Origin: Galeruca laticollis
Taxonomy: Eukaryota; Arthropoda; Insecta; Coleoptera; Chrysomelidae
NCBI GenBank assembly: GCA_963921935.1
Contig: OY998185.1
Coordinates: 59,039,717 to 59,103,716, forward strand
Reading direction: 5' to 3'
DNA: 64,000 nucleotides
The translations under genes were made by a program, and so were the position numbers. Below the pieces are notes generated by a model. That model did no database searches. It was not told the DNA's origin and was given only the letters and a program-made list of their open reading frames with translations. Positions within the stretch are counted from its first letter, which is position 1, and every line of letters begins with the position of its first letter. Below are positions 9,470-21,905 of the stretch, piece by piece.

Positions 9470-11041
9470 TATAGGTAAACTTCATGTATATCTGTTATTC
9501 AATGAGGATGTACATGTTTTCTGGCAGACTTTTTGATGTTTGCTTTATGATGTATGAGAGGAATTGCTTATGTACTATTTTATCTTCTACCTCGTTGGGA
9601 AGGAAACCATGCAAAGCAAACTCCGTTCAGGGTAGATTGCCCAAGCTCAATCAAGTCGTAGAATGTAAATTTGGGGTCAGAATTTAGATAGCACGTCGAT
9701 ATTTTCAGAAATTTGGAGTGTTTTAAATGAAACTCACGGTTTCTACTTATTTCCACAATATATATATGAGCAGATTCCACGAAGTAAGGGTCGAGACAGT
9801 TAATTTCAGAAATTTGGAGTTTCATACTTAAAAAAGAACGATTTCTTGTTACTTTTGAGGTTATGTATAGACGGTACAAATTTTTAATGGGCCACTGTGT
9901 ATGAATATAAACTTGAAAAACTAAAACCAACTAAGGCAAGAGTAATCAAGCTTTAAAAAGTTTAGAAAATTAATTTAATAATAAGATAAGAGTGCTACCT
10001 TTGAGATGGCATAATTCATACGAGCACAATTCTCAAATATTATTCTTCTTTTGACGCTTCTTGTCACAAGAAAATTAATTTCACAATATTTGGATATTTA
10101 AAAAAAGTTTTGAATGCCAATCTAACACTGGAAAATGTCATGAACCCGATAATTGTTAATAAAAAGATTAGATTTAATCTTACCCGAATACATGCATTTT
10201 CAATTTTGTAAATGGATCAAACACATTAAATATTCATTCTACTTGAATGATTAAGACATTGTATACACAAAAATTTCTTTAAACTTTTTCAATTCGTATT
10301 AACGTCAAACGCTGACTTTTAATGAATATAATATAAACTGTTTTATTGACCTTTATCGCTTGTAACAATTTATAAATATTATTGAAAAAACAAACTGGAC
10401 TAGTTATTATTTTTAGAAACGTTCTATGATTTTAATAAAGAATAATTAGTATTTATTGTTGATATACATAATGGATTTCATTAAAAATATAAAGATAGTA
10501 TAATGTTAAGTTAATTTAAAAATTGGCCATTCATTGTCCAATAAAACCTAAATGGAAATTATTTGGTGGGATGTTTATATAAATCTAAAATTAAACGTAA
10601 ATCTGAACTCTCAGCCAGAGTTAGATAGTAATAAATAAAACTGTTTTATATTTCCAATTAATAGTAGAGAAAAAAGGAAAAGAAAATGTCCGAATTCACG
10701 ATATCCTCCAAATTAAAACAGTTTCAACGGATTAACAAACGGATAAAAAAATAAAGTTTAACATACGCCAAAATTACTGAATATGATTAACATCAACAGT
10801 AACGAAGTCCAGCTGATCATGGTCAAACAGCAGAATGAGAAAAAGGCTCGCTTGGCTTCAGTAGGCTTGAGTAGATAGAAGAAGATCTTAATTAAATACC
10901 GGATTATAAGAATCCCAAATAGAATTTTAAATTAGTTGCTTTAGTATAGTATTAATCATTTCTGTAAAAAAAACTAATAGTGTACTACAATGCCATCTAA
11001 TCGAACATGTTTCGAGAGGGAGATGGGACAATAGTTATTTA
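9470..11041. other. AT-rich intergenic DNA, no gene recognised
   Basis: Overlapping small open stretches at 9484-9687 (plus) and 9580-9930 (minus) have no recognisable motif. They sit in a slightly less AT-rich patch. A 17-base direct repeat (TTTCAGAAATTTGGAGT) occurs near 9702 and 9806. From 9950 to 11020 the sequence is simple AT-rich DNA without protein-like frames. Confidence 0.45.
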
Positions 11042-11152
11042 ACAAGTGTCACAATGACTCGTTTTGTAGTACGAGTGAAGTTTGCACAACGAACCGCGAA
11101 GCGGTGAGTTGTGCAAATCACGAGTACTACAGAAAGTCATTGTGGCACAAGT
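11042..11152. repeat. Foldback (long palindromic) repeat, MITE-like
   Basis: The left arm has CACAATGACT, GTAGTACGAGTGA and TTTGCACAAC. The right arm has the complements GTTGTGCAAA, TCACGAGTACTAC and AGTCATTGTGGCAC. They meet at the centre CCGCGAAGCGG. The arms pair imperfectly over about 50 bp each. It is clearly more GC-rich than the surroundings. The structure suggests a small foldback element or a non-autonomous transposon core. A target-site duplication cannot be defined. Confidence 0.7.
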
Positions 11153-11844
11153 TTTACACAATATTTTTTATAATTCCCGTTTATTTAATTATTTAAATAA
11201 AATATAATTTCATATAATCCCTGTTTTTAAACTAGGAGATGTGGTTTAAATTTAAGTTGGCAATTCTGTAGATTCCTAATTGGTCAGATCACAGATGGTT
11301 TTATTCAGCACTTCTGACTTTTGACATATTATAACCGAATAATTCTGTAAATTGTAAACAAACTTTCATTTAAGCAAAAAGAGGATGATTATTTGTTTAA
11401 AAAAAAGCTTCTTCGTATATGCTCTTGCGATCTATTTATATCATGAACAGAATTATTTCTGTAATACATCTTCACCTAGATATCTATTAATTTATCCCAA
11501 AAATCGTACGTTTTATATACCTATATATAGATCCTATATAATATAAAAATAAACAATTGACAAATCATTGATAAATAAACGTTAGCGTACTTTATTCGTT
11601 ATTATTTTTAATATATAAATCATTCTAATTTACCTTTAGTATAATCATTTGCTAGCTAGAACAACGCTAGACTATTTTATTTATAATCTGTGTCAAGGTT
11701 AAAGTCAAATTTCAAATAAAAATATAACTAAATACAATAACCAACTGTACTCTAAAAATTACTACTATAGTGTTCAAAGAGATTCATTGTGACACTGTAA
11801 ACAATGTTATAATGAAGTCTCTTTTATACGCGAATTATGAAAAA
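11153..11844. other. AT-rich DNA between the foldback repeat and the satellite array
   Basis: No gene or RNA is recognised. The stretch holds only AT-rich sequence up to the first recognisable satellite monomer at about 11845. Confidence 0.5.
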
Positions 11845-13300
11845 ATAGTAGAAGTATTCATTTAATGTTCTACCAAACTACAGTAAAAGGTCCAGTCTAT
11901 GAATAAAAAAATCAGGAATGCACTACAATGATGCGAATTAGAAATACTCAAAAAATAGTAGAGTTGGGACATTAATAAAGTCACCCACCAATTTGGGATG
12001 AAATTTTATCTAATTTAACATTTTCTAGAGGAAGATAGGATAAAAATATGTTTTTGAGAAATTGCGAAAAATACAATGTTTTCAGGTACATATTTATCGG
12101 AAAATATTTTTCCTCTCAAAAACGACTGAAATTATGAGAAGTGGTGTTCTTTAGTACGACAAATCGACTGGTGTTGTCCATTTTTCAATAAAATGAATAT
12201 TTCAAATAATAGCAGAGGATTTTAATTAAAAGAAAACATGCCTTCTTATAAAAAAACGCGCAGGTCAAAATAATAGAAGTATTCATTTCATTTTCTACCA
12301 AACTACAGTGATAGGTCCAATCTATGAAAAAATATCAGGAGTGCACTACAATGATGCGATTCAGAAGTATATTGCGTCAAACTTAGAGTATTGGATAAAG
12401 AGGGGTAAAATCAAATATCCATAGTTACTCAAAAAATAGTAGAGTTGGGACATTAATTAAGTCAACCACCGATTTGAGACGAAATTTCATCTAATTGAAC
12501 ATTTTCTAGAGGGAGATAGGACAAAAATTTATTTTTGAGGAATTGCAAAAAATGCAATGTTTTCAGGTACATATTTGTCGGAAAATATTTTTCCTCTAAA
12601 AAAATACTGAAATCATGAGAAATTGGGTTCTTTAGTACGACAAATCGACTGGTGTTGTCCATTTTTCAATAAAAAAAATGTTTCAAATAATAGCAGAGAA
12701 ATTAAATTAAACAAAAACATGCCTTCATATAAAAAATCGCGCAGATCAAAATAATAGAAGTATTCTTTAATTTTCTACTAAACTAAAGTAATAATCAGGA
12801 ATGCACTACAATGATGCGATTCAGAATTTATTGCGTCAAACTTAGAGTATTGGATAAAGAGGGGTACAATCAAATATACACGGTTACTGAAAAAATAGTA
12901 GAGTTGGGACATTAATTAAGTCACCCACCGATTTGAGACGAAATTCTAGCTAATTGAACATTTTCTAGAGGAAGATAGGACAAAAATATATTTTTGAGGA
13001 ATTGCAAAAAATGCAATGTTTTCCATACTATAGTTCAGGTACATATTTGTCAGAAAATATTTTTCCTCTCAAAAAATACTGAAATCATGAGAAATTGGGT
13101 TCTTTAGTACGACAAATCGACTGGTGTTGTTCATTTTTCAATAAAATAAATGTTTCAAATAATAGCAGAGCAATTAAGTTAAACGAAAACATGCCTTCAT
13201 ATAAAAAATCGCGCAGATCAAAATAATAGAAGTATTCATTTAATTTTCTACCCAATTACAGTAATAGGTCCAACCTATGGAAAAAAATCAGGAGTGCACT
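11845..13300 (+). repeat. Diverged edge monomers of the array
   Basis: The first three units differ from the array consensus at many positions (for example ATTTGAGACG or ATTTGGGATG for ATTTAAGACG, and GGACATTAAT for GGATATCAAT). The first unit lacks about 65 bases between GATGCGA and the CTCAAAAAATAG tract (near 11936). Loss of homogeneity at the array edge is expected when unequal exchange acts mainly inside. Confidence 0.8.
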
Positions 13301-13515
13301 ACAATGATGCGATTCAGAAGTTATTGCGTCAAACTTAGAGTACTGGATAAAGAGGGGTAAAATCAAATATACATGGTTACTGAAAAAATAGTAGAGTTGG
13401 GATATCAATTAAGTCACCCACTGATTTAAGACGTAATTTTATATAATTGAACATTTTCTAGAGGGAGATAGGACAAAAATATATTTTTGAGGAATTGCAA
13501 AAAATGAAATGTTTT

Positions 13516-13518
<3 letters not shown>

Positions 13519-13556
<38 letters not shown>
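13519..13556 (+). repeat. (TA)19 microsatellite inside a satellite unit
   Basis: Nineteen TA dinucleotides replace the usual ACTATAGTT between GTTTTCCA and CAGGTACAT. This is the longest version of the length-variable site of the monomer and accounts for the 521-bp unit. Confidence 0.95.
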
Positions 13557-13559
<3 letters not shown>

Positions 13560-14309
13560 GTACATATTTGTCGGAAAATATTTTTCCTCTCAAAAAATAC
13601 TGAAATTATGAGAAATTGGGTTCTTTAGTACGACAAATCGACTGACGTTGTTCATTTTTCAATAAAATAAATGTTTCAAATAATAGCAGAACAATTAAGT
13701 TAAACGAAAACATGCCTTCATATAAAAAATCGCGCAGATCAAAATAATAGAAGTATTAATTTAATTTTCTACCAAATTACAGTAATAGGTCCAACCTATG
13801 AAAATATATCAGGAGTGCACTACAATGATGCGATTCAGAAGTTATTGCGACAAACTTAGAGTACTGGATAAAGAGGGGTAAAATCAAATATACATGGTTA
13901 CTGAAAAAATAGGAGAGTTGGGATATTAATTAAGTCACCCACAGATTTAAGAAATTTTATCTAATTGAAAATTTTCTAGAGGGAGATAGGACAAAAATAT
14001 ATTTTTGAGGAATTGCAAAAAATGCAATGTTTTTCAGGTACATATTTGTCAGAAAATATTTTTCCTCTCAAAAAATACTGAAATTATGAGAAATTGGATT
14101 CTTTAGTACGACAAATCCACTGGTGTTGTTCATTTTTCAATAAAATAAATGTTTCAAATAATAGCAGAGCAATTAAGTTGAACGAAAACATGCCTTCATA
14201 TAAAAAATCGCGCAGATCAAAATAATAGAAGTAATCATTTAATTTTCTACCCAATTACAGTAATAGGTCCAACCTATGGAAAAAAATCAGGAGTGCACTA
14301 CAATGATGC

Positions 14310-14802
14310 GATTCAGAAGTTATTGCGTCAAACTTAGAGTACTGGATAAAGAGGGGTAAAATCAAATATACATGGTTACTGAAAAAATAGTAGAGTTGGG
14401 ATATCAATTAAATCACCCACCGATTTAATACGTAATTTTATCTAATTGAACTTTTTCTAGAGGGAGATAGGACAAAAATATATTTTTGAGGAATTGCAAA
14501 AAATGAAATGTTTTCCATACTATAGTTCAGGTACATATTTGTCGGAAAATATTTTTCCTCTCAAAAAATACTGAAATTATGAGAAATTGGGTTCTTTAGT
14601 ACGACAAATCGACTGGTGTTGTTCATTTTTCAATAAAATAAATGTTTCAAATAATAGCAGAGCAATTAAGTTAAACGAAAACATGCCTTCATATAAAAAA
14701 TAGCGCAGATCAAAATAATAGAAGTATTCATTTGATTTTCTACCAAATTACAGTAATAGGTCCAACCTATGAAAAAAAATCAGGAGTGCACTACAATGAT
14801 GC
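14310..14802 (+). repeat. Representative satellite monomer, 493 bp
   Basis: Measured from one GATTCAGAAG to the next. In order it holds the TCACCCACCGATTTAA landmark, the TTCTAGAGGGAGATAGG landmark and the length-variable CCATACTATAGTTCAGG site (14516-14530). These are followed by the inverted repeat GGAAAATATTTTTCC (14544-14558) and TAGTACGACAAATCGACTGG, then a small dyad ATAGGT-CCA-ACCTAT (14756-14770). It has no protein-coding frame longer than about 60 codons. Confidence 0.9.
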
Positions 14803-17800
14803 GATTCAGAAGTTATTGCGTCAAACTTAGAGTACTGGATAAAGAGGGGTAAAATCAAATATACATGGTTACTGAAAAAATAGTAGAGTTGGGATATCAA
14901 TTAAGTCACCCACCGATTTAAGACGTAATTTTATCTAATTAAACATTTTCTAGAGGGAGATAGGACAAAAATATATTTTTGAGGAATTGCAAAAAATGAA
15001 ATGTTTTCCATACTATATATAGTTCAGGTACATATTTGTCCGAAAATATTTTTCCTCTCAAAAAATACTGAAATTATGAGAAATTGGGTTCTTTAGTACG
15101 ACAAATCGACTGGTGTTGTTCATTTTTCAATAAAATAAATGTTTCAAATAATAGCAGAGCAATTAAGTTAAACGAAAACATGCCTTCATATAAAAAATCG
15201 CGCAGATCAAAATAATAGAAGTATTCATTTAATTTTCTACCCAATTACAGTAATAGGTCCAACCTATGGAAAAAAATCAGGAGTGCACTACAATGATGCG
15301 ATTCAGAAGTTATTGCGTCAAACTTAGAGTACTGGATAAAGAGGGGTAAAATCAAATATACATGGTTACTGATAAAATAGGAGAGTTGGGATATTAATTA
15401 AGTCACCCACCGATTTAAGACGTAATTTTATCTAATTGAACATTTTCTAGAGGGAGATAGGACAAAAATATATTTTTGAGGAATTGCAAAAAATGCAATG
15501 TTTTCCATACTATATTTCAGGTACATATTTGTCAGAAAATATTTTTCCTCTCAAAAAATACTGAAATTATGAGAAATTGGGTTCTTTAGTACGACAAATC
15601 GACTGGTGTTGTTCATTTCTCAATAAAATAAATGTTTCAAATAATAGCAGAGCAATTAAGTTAAACGAAAACATGCCTTCATATAAAAAATCGCGCAGAT
15701 CAAAATAATAGAAGTATTCATTTAATTTTCTACCCAATTACAGTAATAGGTCCAACCTATGGAAAAAAATCAGGAGTGCACTACAATGATGCGATTCAGA
15801 AGTTATTGCGTCAAACTTAGAGTACTGGATAAAGAGGGGTAAAATCAAATATACATGGTTACTGAAAAAATAGGAGAGTTGGGATATTAATTAAGTCACC
15901 CACCGATTTAAGACGTAATTTTATCTAATTGAACATTTTCTAGAGGAAGATAGGACAAAAATATATTTTTGAGGAATTGCAAAAAATGCAATGTTTTCCA
16001 TACTATAGTTCAGGTACATATTTGTCAGAAAATATTTTTCCTCTCAAAAAATACTGAAATTATGAGAAATTGGGTTCTTTAGTACGACAAATCGACTGGT
16101 GTTGTTCATTTCTCAATAAAATAAATGTTTCAAATAATAGCAGAGCAATTAAGTTAAACGAAAACATGCCTTCATATAAAAAATCGCGCAGATCAAAATA
16201 ATAGAAGTATTCATTTAATTTTCTACCCAATTACAGTAATAAGTCCAACCTATGGAAAAAAATCAGGAGTGCACTACAATGATGCGATTCAGAAGTTATT
16301 GCGTCAAACTTAGAGAACTGGATAAAGAGGGGTAAAATCAAATATACATGGTTACTGAAAAAATAGTAGAGTTGGGATATCAATTAAGTCACCCACCGAT
16401 CTAAGACGTAATTTTATCTAATTGAACATTTTCTAGAGGGAGATAGGACAAAAATATATTTTTGAGGAATTGCAAAAAATGAAATGTTTTCCATACTATA
16501 GTTCAGGTACATATTTGTCGGAAAATATTTTTCCTCTCAAAAAATACTGAAATTATGAGAAATTGGGTTCTTTAGTACGACAAATCGACTGGTGTTGTTC
16601 ATTTTTCAATAAAATAAATGTTTCAAATAATAGCAGAGCATCTAAGTTAAACGAAAACATGCCTTCATATAAAAAATCGCGCAGATCAAAATAATAGAAG
16701 TATTCATTTAATTTTCTACCCAATTACAGTAATAGGTCCAACCTATGGAAAAAAATCAGGAGTGCACTACAATGATGCGATTCAGAAGTTATTGCGTCAA
16801 ACTTAGAGTACTGGATAAAGAGGGGTAAAATCAAATATACATGGTTACTGAAAAAATAGTAGAGTTGGGAAATCAATTAAGTCACCCACCGATTTAAGAC
16901 GTAATTTTATCTAATTGAACATTTTCTAGAGGGAGATAGGACAAAAATATATTTTTGAGGAATTGCAAAAAATGAAATGTTTTCCATACTTTAGTTCAGG
17001 TACATATTTGTCGGAAAATATTTTTCCTCTCAAAAAATACTGAAATTATGAGAAATTGGGTTCTTTAGTACGACAAATCGACTGGTGTTGTTCATTTTTC
17101 AATAAAATAAATGTTTCAAATAATAGCAGAGCAATTAAGTTAAACGAAACCATGCCTTCTTTTGAAAAATCGCGCAGATTAAAATAATAGAAGTAATCAT
17201 TTAATTTTCTACCAAATTACAGTAATAGGTCCAACCAATGGAAAAAAATCAGGAGTGCACTACAATGATGCGATTCAGAAGTTATTGCGTCAAACTTAGA
17301 GTACTGGATAAAGAGGGGTAAAATCAAATATACATGGTTACTGAAAAAATAGTAGAGTTGGGATATCAATTAAGTCACCCACCGATTTAAGAGGTATTTT
17401 TATCTAATTGAACATTTTCTAGAGGGAGATAGGACAAAAATATATTTTTGAGGAATTGCAAAAAATGCAATGTTTCCCATACTATATTTGTCAGAAAATA
17501 TTTTTCCTCTCAAAAAATACTGAAATTATGAGAAATTGGGTTCTTTAGTACGACATATCGACTGGTGTTGTTCATTTTTCAATAAAATAAATGTTTCAAA
17601 TAATAGCAGAGCAATTAAGTTAAACGAAAATATGCCTTCATATAAAAAACCGCGCAGATCAAAATAATAGAAGTATTCATTTAATTTTCTACCCAATTAC
17701 AGTAATAGATCCAACCTATGGAAAAAAATCAGGAGTGCACTACAATGATGCGATTCAGAAGTTATTGCGTCAAACTTAGAGTACTGGATAAAGAGGGGTA

Positions 17801-18811
17801 AAATCAAATATACATGGTTACTGAAAAAATAGGAGAGTTGGGATATTAATTAAGTCACCCACCGATTTAAGACGTAATTTTATCTAATTGAACATTTTCT
17901 AGAGGAAGATAGGACAAAGATATATTTTTGAGGAATTGCAAAAAATGCAATGTTTCCCATACTATAGTTCAGGTACATATTTGTCAGAAAATATGTTTCC
18001 TCTCAAAAAATACTGAAATTATGAGAAATTGGGTTCTCTAGTACGACAAATCGACTGGTGTTGTTCATTTTTCAATAAAATAAATGTTTCAAATAATAGC
18101 AGAGCAATTAAGTTAAACGAAAACATGCCTTCATTTAAAAAATCGCGCAGATTAAAATAATAGAAGTAATCATTTAATTTTCTACCAAACTACAGTAATA
18201 AGTCCAACCAATGAAAAAAAATCAGGAGTGCACTACAATGATGCGATTCAGAAGTAATTGCGTCAAACTTAGAGTACTGGATAAAGAGGGGTAAAATCAA
18301 ATATACATGGTTACTGAAAAAATAGTAGAGTTGGGATATCAATTAAGTCACCCACCGATTTAAGACGTAATTTTATCTAATTGAACATTTTCTAGAGGGA
18401 GATAGGACAAAAATATATTTTTTAGGAATTGCAAAAAATGAAATGTTTTCCATACTATAGTTCAGGTATATATTTGTCGGAAAATATTTTTCCTCTCAAA
18501 AAATACTGAAATTATGAGAAATTGGGTTCTTTAGTACGACAAATCGACTGGTGTTGTTCATTTTTCAATAAAATAAATGTTTCAAATAATAGCAGAGCAA
18601 TTAAGTTAAACGAAAACATGCCTTCATATAAAAAATCGCGCAGATCAAAATAATAGTAGTATTCATTTAATTTTCTACCCAATTACAGTAATAGGTCCAA
18701 CCTATGGAAAAAAATCAGGAGTGCACTACAATGATGCGATTCAGAAGTTATTGCGTCAAACTTAGAGTACTGGATAAAGAGGGGTAAAATCAAATATACA
18801 TGGTTACTGAA

Positions 18812-19796
18812 AAAATAGTAGAGTTGGGATATTAATTAAGTCACCCACCGATTTAAGACGTAATTTTATCTTATTGAACATTTTCTAGTGGGAGATAGGA
18901 AAAAAATATATTTTTGAGGAATTGCAAAAAATGCAATGTTTTCCATACTATAGTTCAGGTACATATTTGTCAGAAAATATTTTTCCTCTCAAAAAATACT
19001 GAAATTATGAGAAATTGGGTTCTTTAGTACGACAAATCGACTGGTGTTGTTCATTTCTCAATAAAATAAATGTTTCAAATAATAGCAGAGCAATTAAGTT
19101 AATCGAAAACATGCCTTCATATAAAAAATCGCGCAGATCAAAATAATAGAAGTATTCATTTAATTTTCTACCCAATTACAGTAATAGGTCCAACCTATGG
19201 AAAAAAATCAGGAGTGCACTACAATGATGCGATTCAGAAGTTATTGCGTCAAACTTAGAGTACTGGATAAAGAGGGGTAAAATCAAATATACATGGTTAC
19301 TGAAAAAATAGTAGAGTTGGGATATTAATTAAGTCACCCACCGATTTAAGACGTAATTTTATCTTATTGAACATTTTCTAGTGGGAGATAGGAAAAAAAT
19401 ATATTTTTGAGGAATTGCAAAAAATGCAATGTTTTCCATACTATAGTTCAGGTACATATTTGTCAGAAAATATTTTTCCTCTCAAAAAATACTGAAATTA
19501 TGAGAAATTGGGTTCTTTAGTACGACAAATCGACTGGTGTTGTTCATTTCTCAATAAAATAAATGTTTCAAATAATAGCAGAGCAATTAAGTTAATCGAA
19601 AACATGCCTTCATATAAAAAATCGCGCAGATCAAAATAATAGAAGTATTCATTTAATTTTCTACCCAATTACAGTAATAGGTCCAACCTATGGAAAAAAA
19701 TCAGGAGTGCACTACAATGATGCGATTCAGAAGTTATTGCGTCAAACTTAGAGTACTGGATAAAGAGGGGTAAAATCAAATATACATGGTTACTGA
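18812..19796 (+). repeat. Two adjacent near-identical satellite units
   Basis: Two consecutive units share the private variants TTATTGAACATTTTCTAGTGGG and GATAGGAAAAAAAT at an offset of 492 bp (18871 and 19363). The AATCGAAAAC variant near 19104 and 19596 recurs a third time at 20088. This marks a recent single-unit duplication. Confidence 0.85.
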
Positions 19797-21416
19797 AAAA
19801 ATAGTAGAGTTGGGATATCAATTAAGTCACCCACCGATTTAAGACGTAATTTTATCTAATTGAACATTTTCTAGAGGGAGATAGGACAAAAATATATTTT
19901 TGAGGAATTGCAAAAAATGCAATGTTTTCCATACTATAGTTCAGGTACATATTTGTCGGAAAATATTTTTCCTCTCAAAAAATACTGAAATTATGAGAAA
20001 TTGGGTTCTTTAGTACGACAAATCGACTGGTGTTGTTCATTTCTCAATAAAATAAATGTTTCAAATAATAGCAGAGCAATTAAGTTAATCGAAAACATGC
20101 CTTCATATAAAAAATCGCGCAGATCAAAATAATAGAAGTATTCATTTAATTTTCTACCCAATTACAGTAATAGGTCCAACCTATGGAAAAAAATTAGGAG
20201 TGCACTACAATGATGCGATTCAGAAGTTATTGCGTCAAACTTAGAGTACTGGATAAAGAGGGGTAAAATCAAATATACATGGTTACTGAAAAAATAGTAG
20301 AGTTGGGATATCAATTAAGTCACCCACCGATTTAAGACGTAATTTTATCTAATTGAACATTTTCTAGAGAGAGATAGGACAAAAATATATTTTTGAGGAA
20401 TTGCAAAAAATGAAATGTTTTCCATACTATAGTTCAGGTACATATTTGTCGGAAAATATTTTTCCTCTCAAAAAATACTGAAATTATGAGAAATTGGGTT
20501 CTTTAGTACGACAAATCGACTGGTGTTGTTCATTTTTCAATAAAATAAATGTTTCAAATAATAGCAGAGCAATTAAGTTAAACGAAAACATGCCTTCATA
20601 TAAAAAATCGCGCAGATCAAAATAATAGAAGTATTCATTTAATTTTCTACCCAATTACAGTAATAGATCCAACCTATGGAAAAAAATCAGGAGTGCACTA
20701 CAATGATGCGATTCAGAAGTTATTGCGTCAAACTTAGAGTACTGGATAAAGAGGGGTAAAATCAAATATACATGGTTACTGAAAAAATAGGAGAGTTGGG
20801 ATATTAATTAAGTCACCCACCGATTTAAGACGTAATTTTATCTAATTGAACATTTTCTAGAGAAAGATAGGACAAAAATATATTTTTGAGGAATTGCAAA
20901 AAATGCAATGTTTTCCATACGTATAGTTCAGGTACATATTTGTCAGAAAATATTTTTCCTCTCAAAAAATACTGAAATTATGAGAAATTGGGTTCTTTAG
21001 TACAACAAATCGACTGGTGTTGTTCATTTTTCAATAAAATAAATGTTTCAAATAATAGCAGAGCAATTAAGTTAAACGAAAACATGCCTTCTTTTGAAAA
21101 ATCGCGCAGATTAAAATAATAGAAGTATTCATTTAATTTTCTACCAAATTACAGTAATAGGTCCAACCTATGGAAAAGAATCAGGAGTGCACTACAATGA
21201 TGCGATTCAGAAGTTATTGCGTCAAACTTAGAGTACTGGATAAAGAGGGGTAAAATCAAATATACATGGTTACTGAAAAAATAGGAGAGTTGGGATATCA
21301 ATTAAGTCACCCACCGATTTAAGACGTAATTTTATCTATTTGAACATTTTCTAGAGGGAGATAGGACAAAAATATATTTTTGAGGAATTGCAAAAAATGC
21401 AATGTTTCCCATACTC

Positions 21417-21790
21417 TTCTTATTTTCCGGTGTATGTTGGACGAAGTGGTCAGTTCGATCGAATCTGATGTCATTTGATATTCAGCTATCAGATGTAGAC
21501 TGATGTCATTTGATATTCAGCTATCAGAAGTAGATTTCTATAGAAGCTGTTCTTCTCCCAGTTCTTTTAGGATGAACTTGATATTTTTTCAAATATACAT
21601 TGGCTTTTTCTCTTCTAAAATCCAATTGCGACACTTTTTCTTTCCGAGATTTGTTATACAATAGCCAACGCTACGTCTAGGAGCCAAGTAAATAGAGGCC
21701 AGTACCATTTCTTGATTTCTTGTCCCTGACTCCTATTCGATAGCATGCTAGAATTTGATCCATTTGATCAGTTCCTACCATAAATGCGTA
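21417..21790 (-). pseudogene. piggyBac-like transposase fragment inserted in a satellite unit
   Basis: This 374-bp non-satellite segment reads on the minus strand as the C-terminal part of the piggyBac transposase catalytic domain (DDE_Tnp_1_7). It starts near 21781 with MVGTDQMDQ and YRIGVRDKKS, corresponding to the family's GGVD.MDQ...YRIG.R.KK. A shifted frame follows with WYWPLFTWLLDVALAI, then another shift with LYNKSRKEKVSQLDFRRE. A TGA near 21530 ends it. The usual protein is about 600 residues; only about 100 are left. Two frameshifts and the missing N-terminus make it non-functional. The junctions (CATACT to the left, AGGTACAT to the right) are not TTAA and no terminal repeats are seen. 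This is therefore a captured fragment, not a complete insertion. On its right, about 60 bases of satellite are duplicated. Confidence 0.8.
21465..21534 (+). repeat. Tandem duplication of 35 bp within the inserted fragment
   Basis: Two adjacent 35-bp copies start with CTGATGTCATTTGATATTC and end with CAGATGTAGA or CAGAAGTAGA, with one mismatch. They lie just past the end of the readable piggyBac frame. Confidence 0.95.
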
Positions 21791-21905
21791 TAGGTACATA
21801 TTTGTCAGAAAATATTTTCCCTCTCAAAAAATACTGAAATTATGAGAAATTATTTGTCGGAAAATATTTTTCCTCTCAAAAAATACTGAAATTATGAGAA
21901 ATTGG
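21791..21905 (+). repeat. Partial tandem duplication of satellite at the insertion junction
   Basis: The tract from ATTTGTC through GAAAATATTTTTCC and ATACTGAAATTATGAGAAATT occurs twice in a row (about 21799-21850 and 21850-21903). The copies differ in CAG/CGG and CCC/TCC. This is the only unit with such a partial copy and it directly abuts the piggyBac fragment, so both probably arose in one repair event. Confidence 0.85.

Noticed and set aside
9484..9930. Overlapping small ORFs on both strands next to the DNA transposon
   Set aside because: No motif, no related neighbouring frame, and each is the shadow of the other. Not supported as genes.
21417..21790. Complete piggyBac insertion
   Set aside because: No terminal inverted repeats or flanking TTAA, and only about 100 residues of a frameshifted transposase are present.
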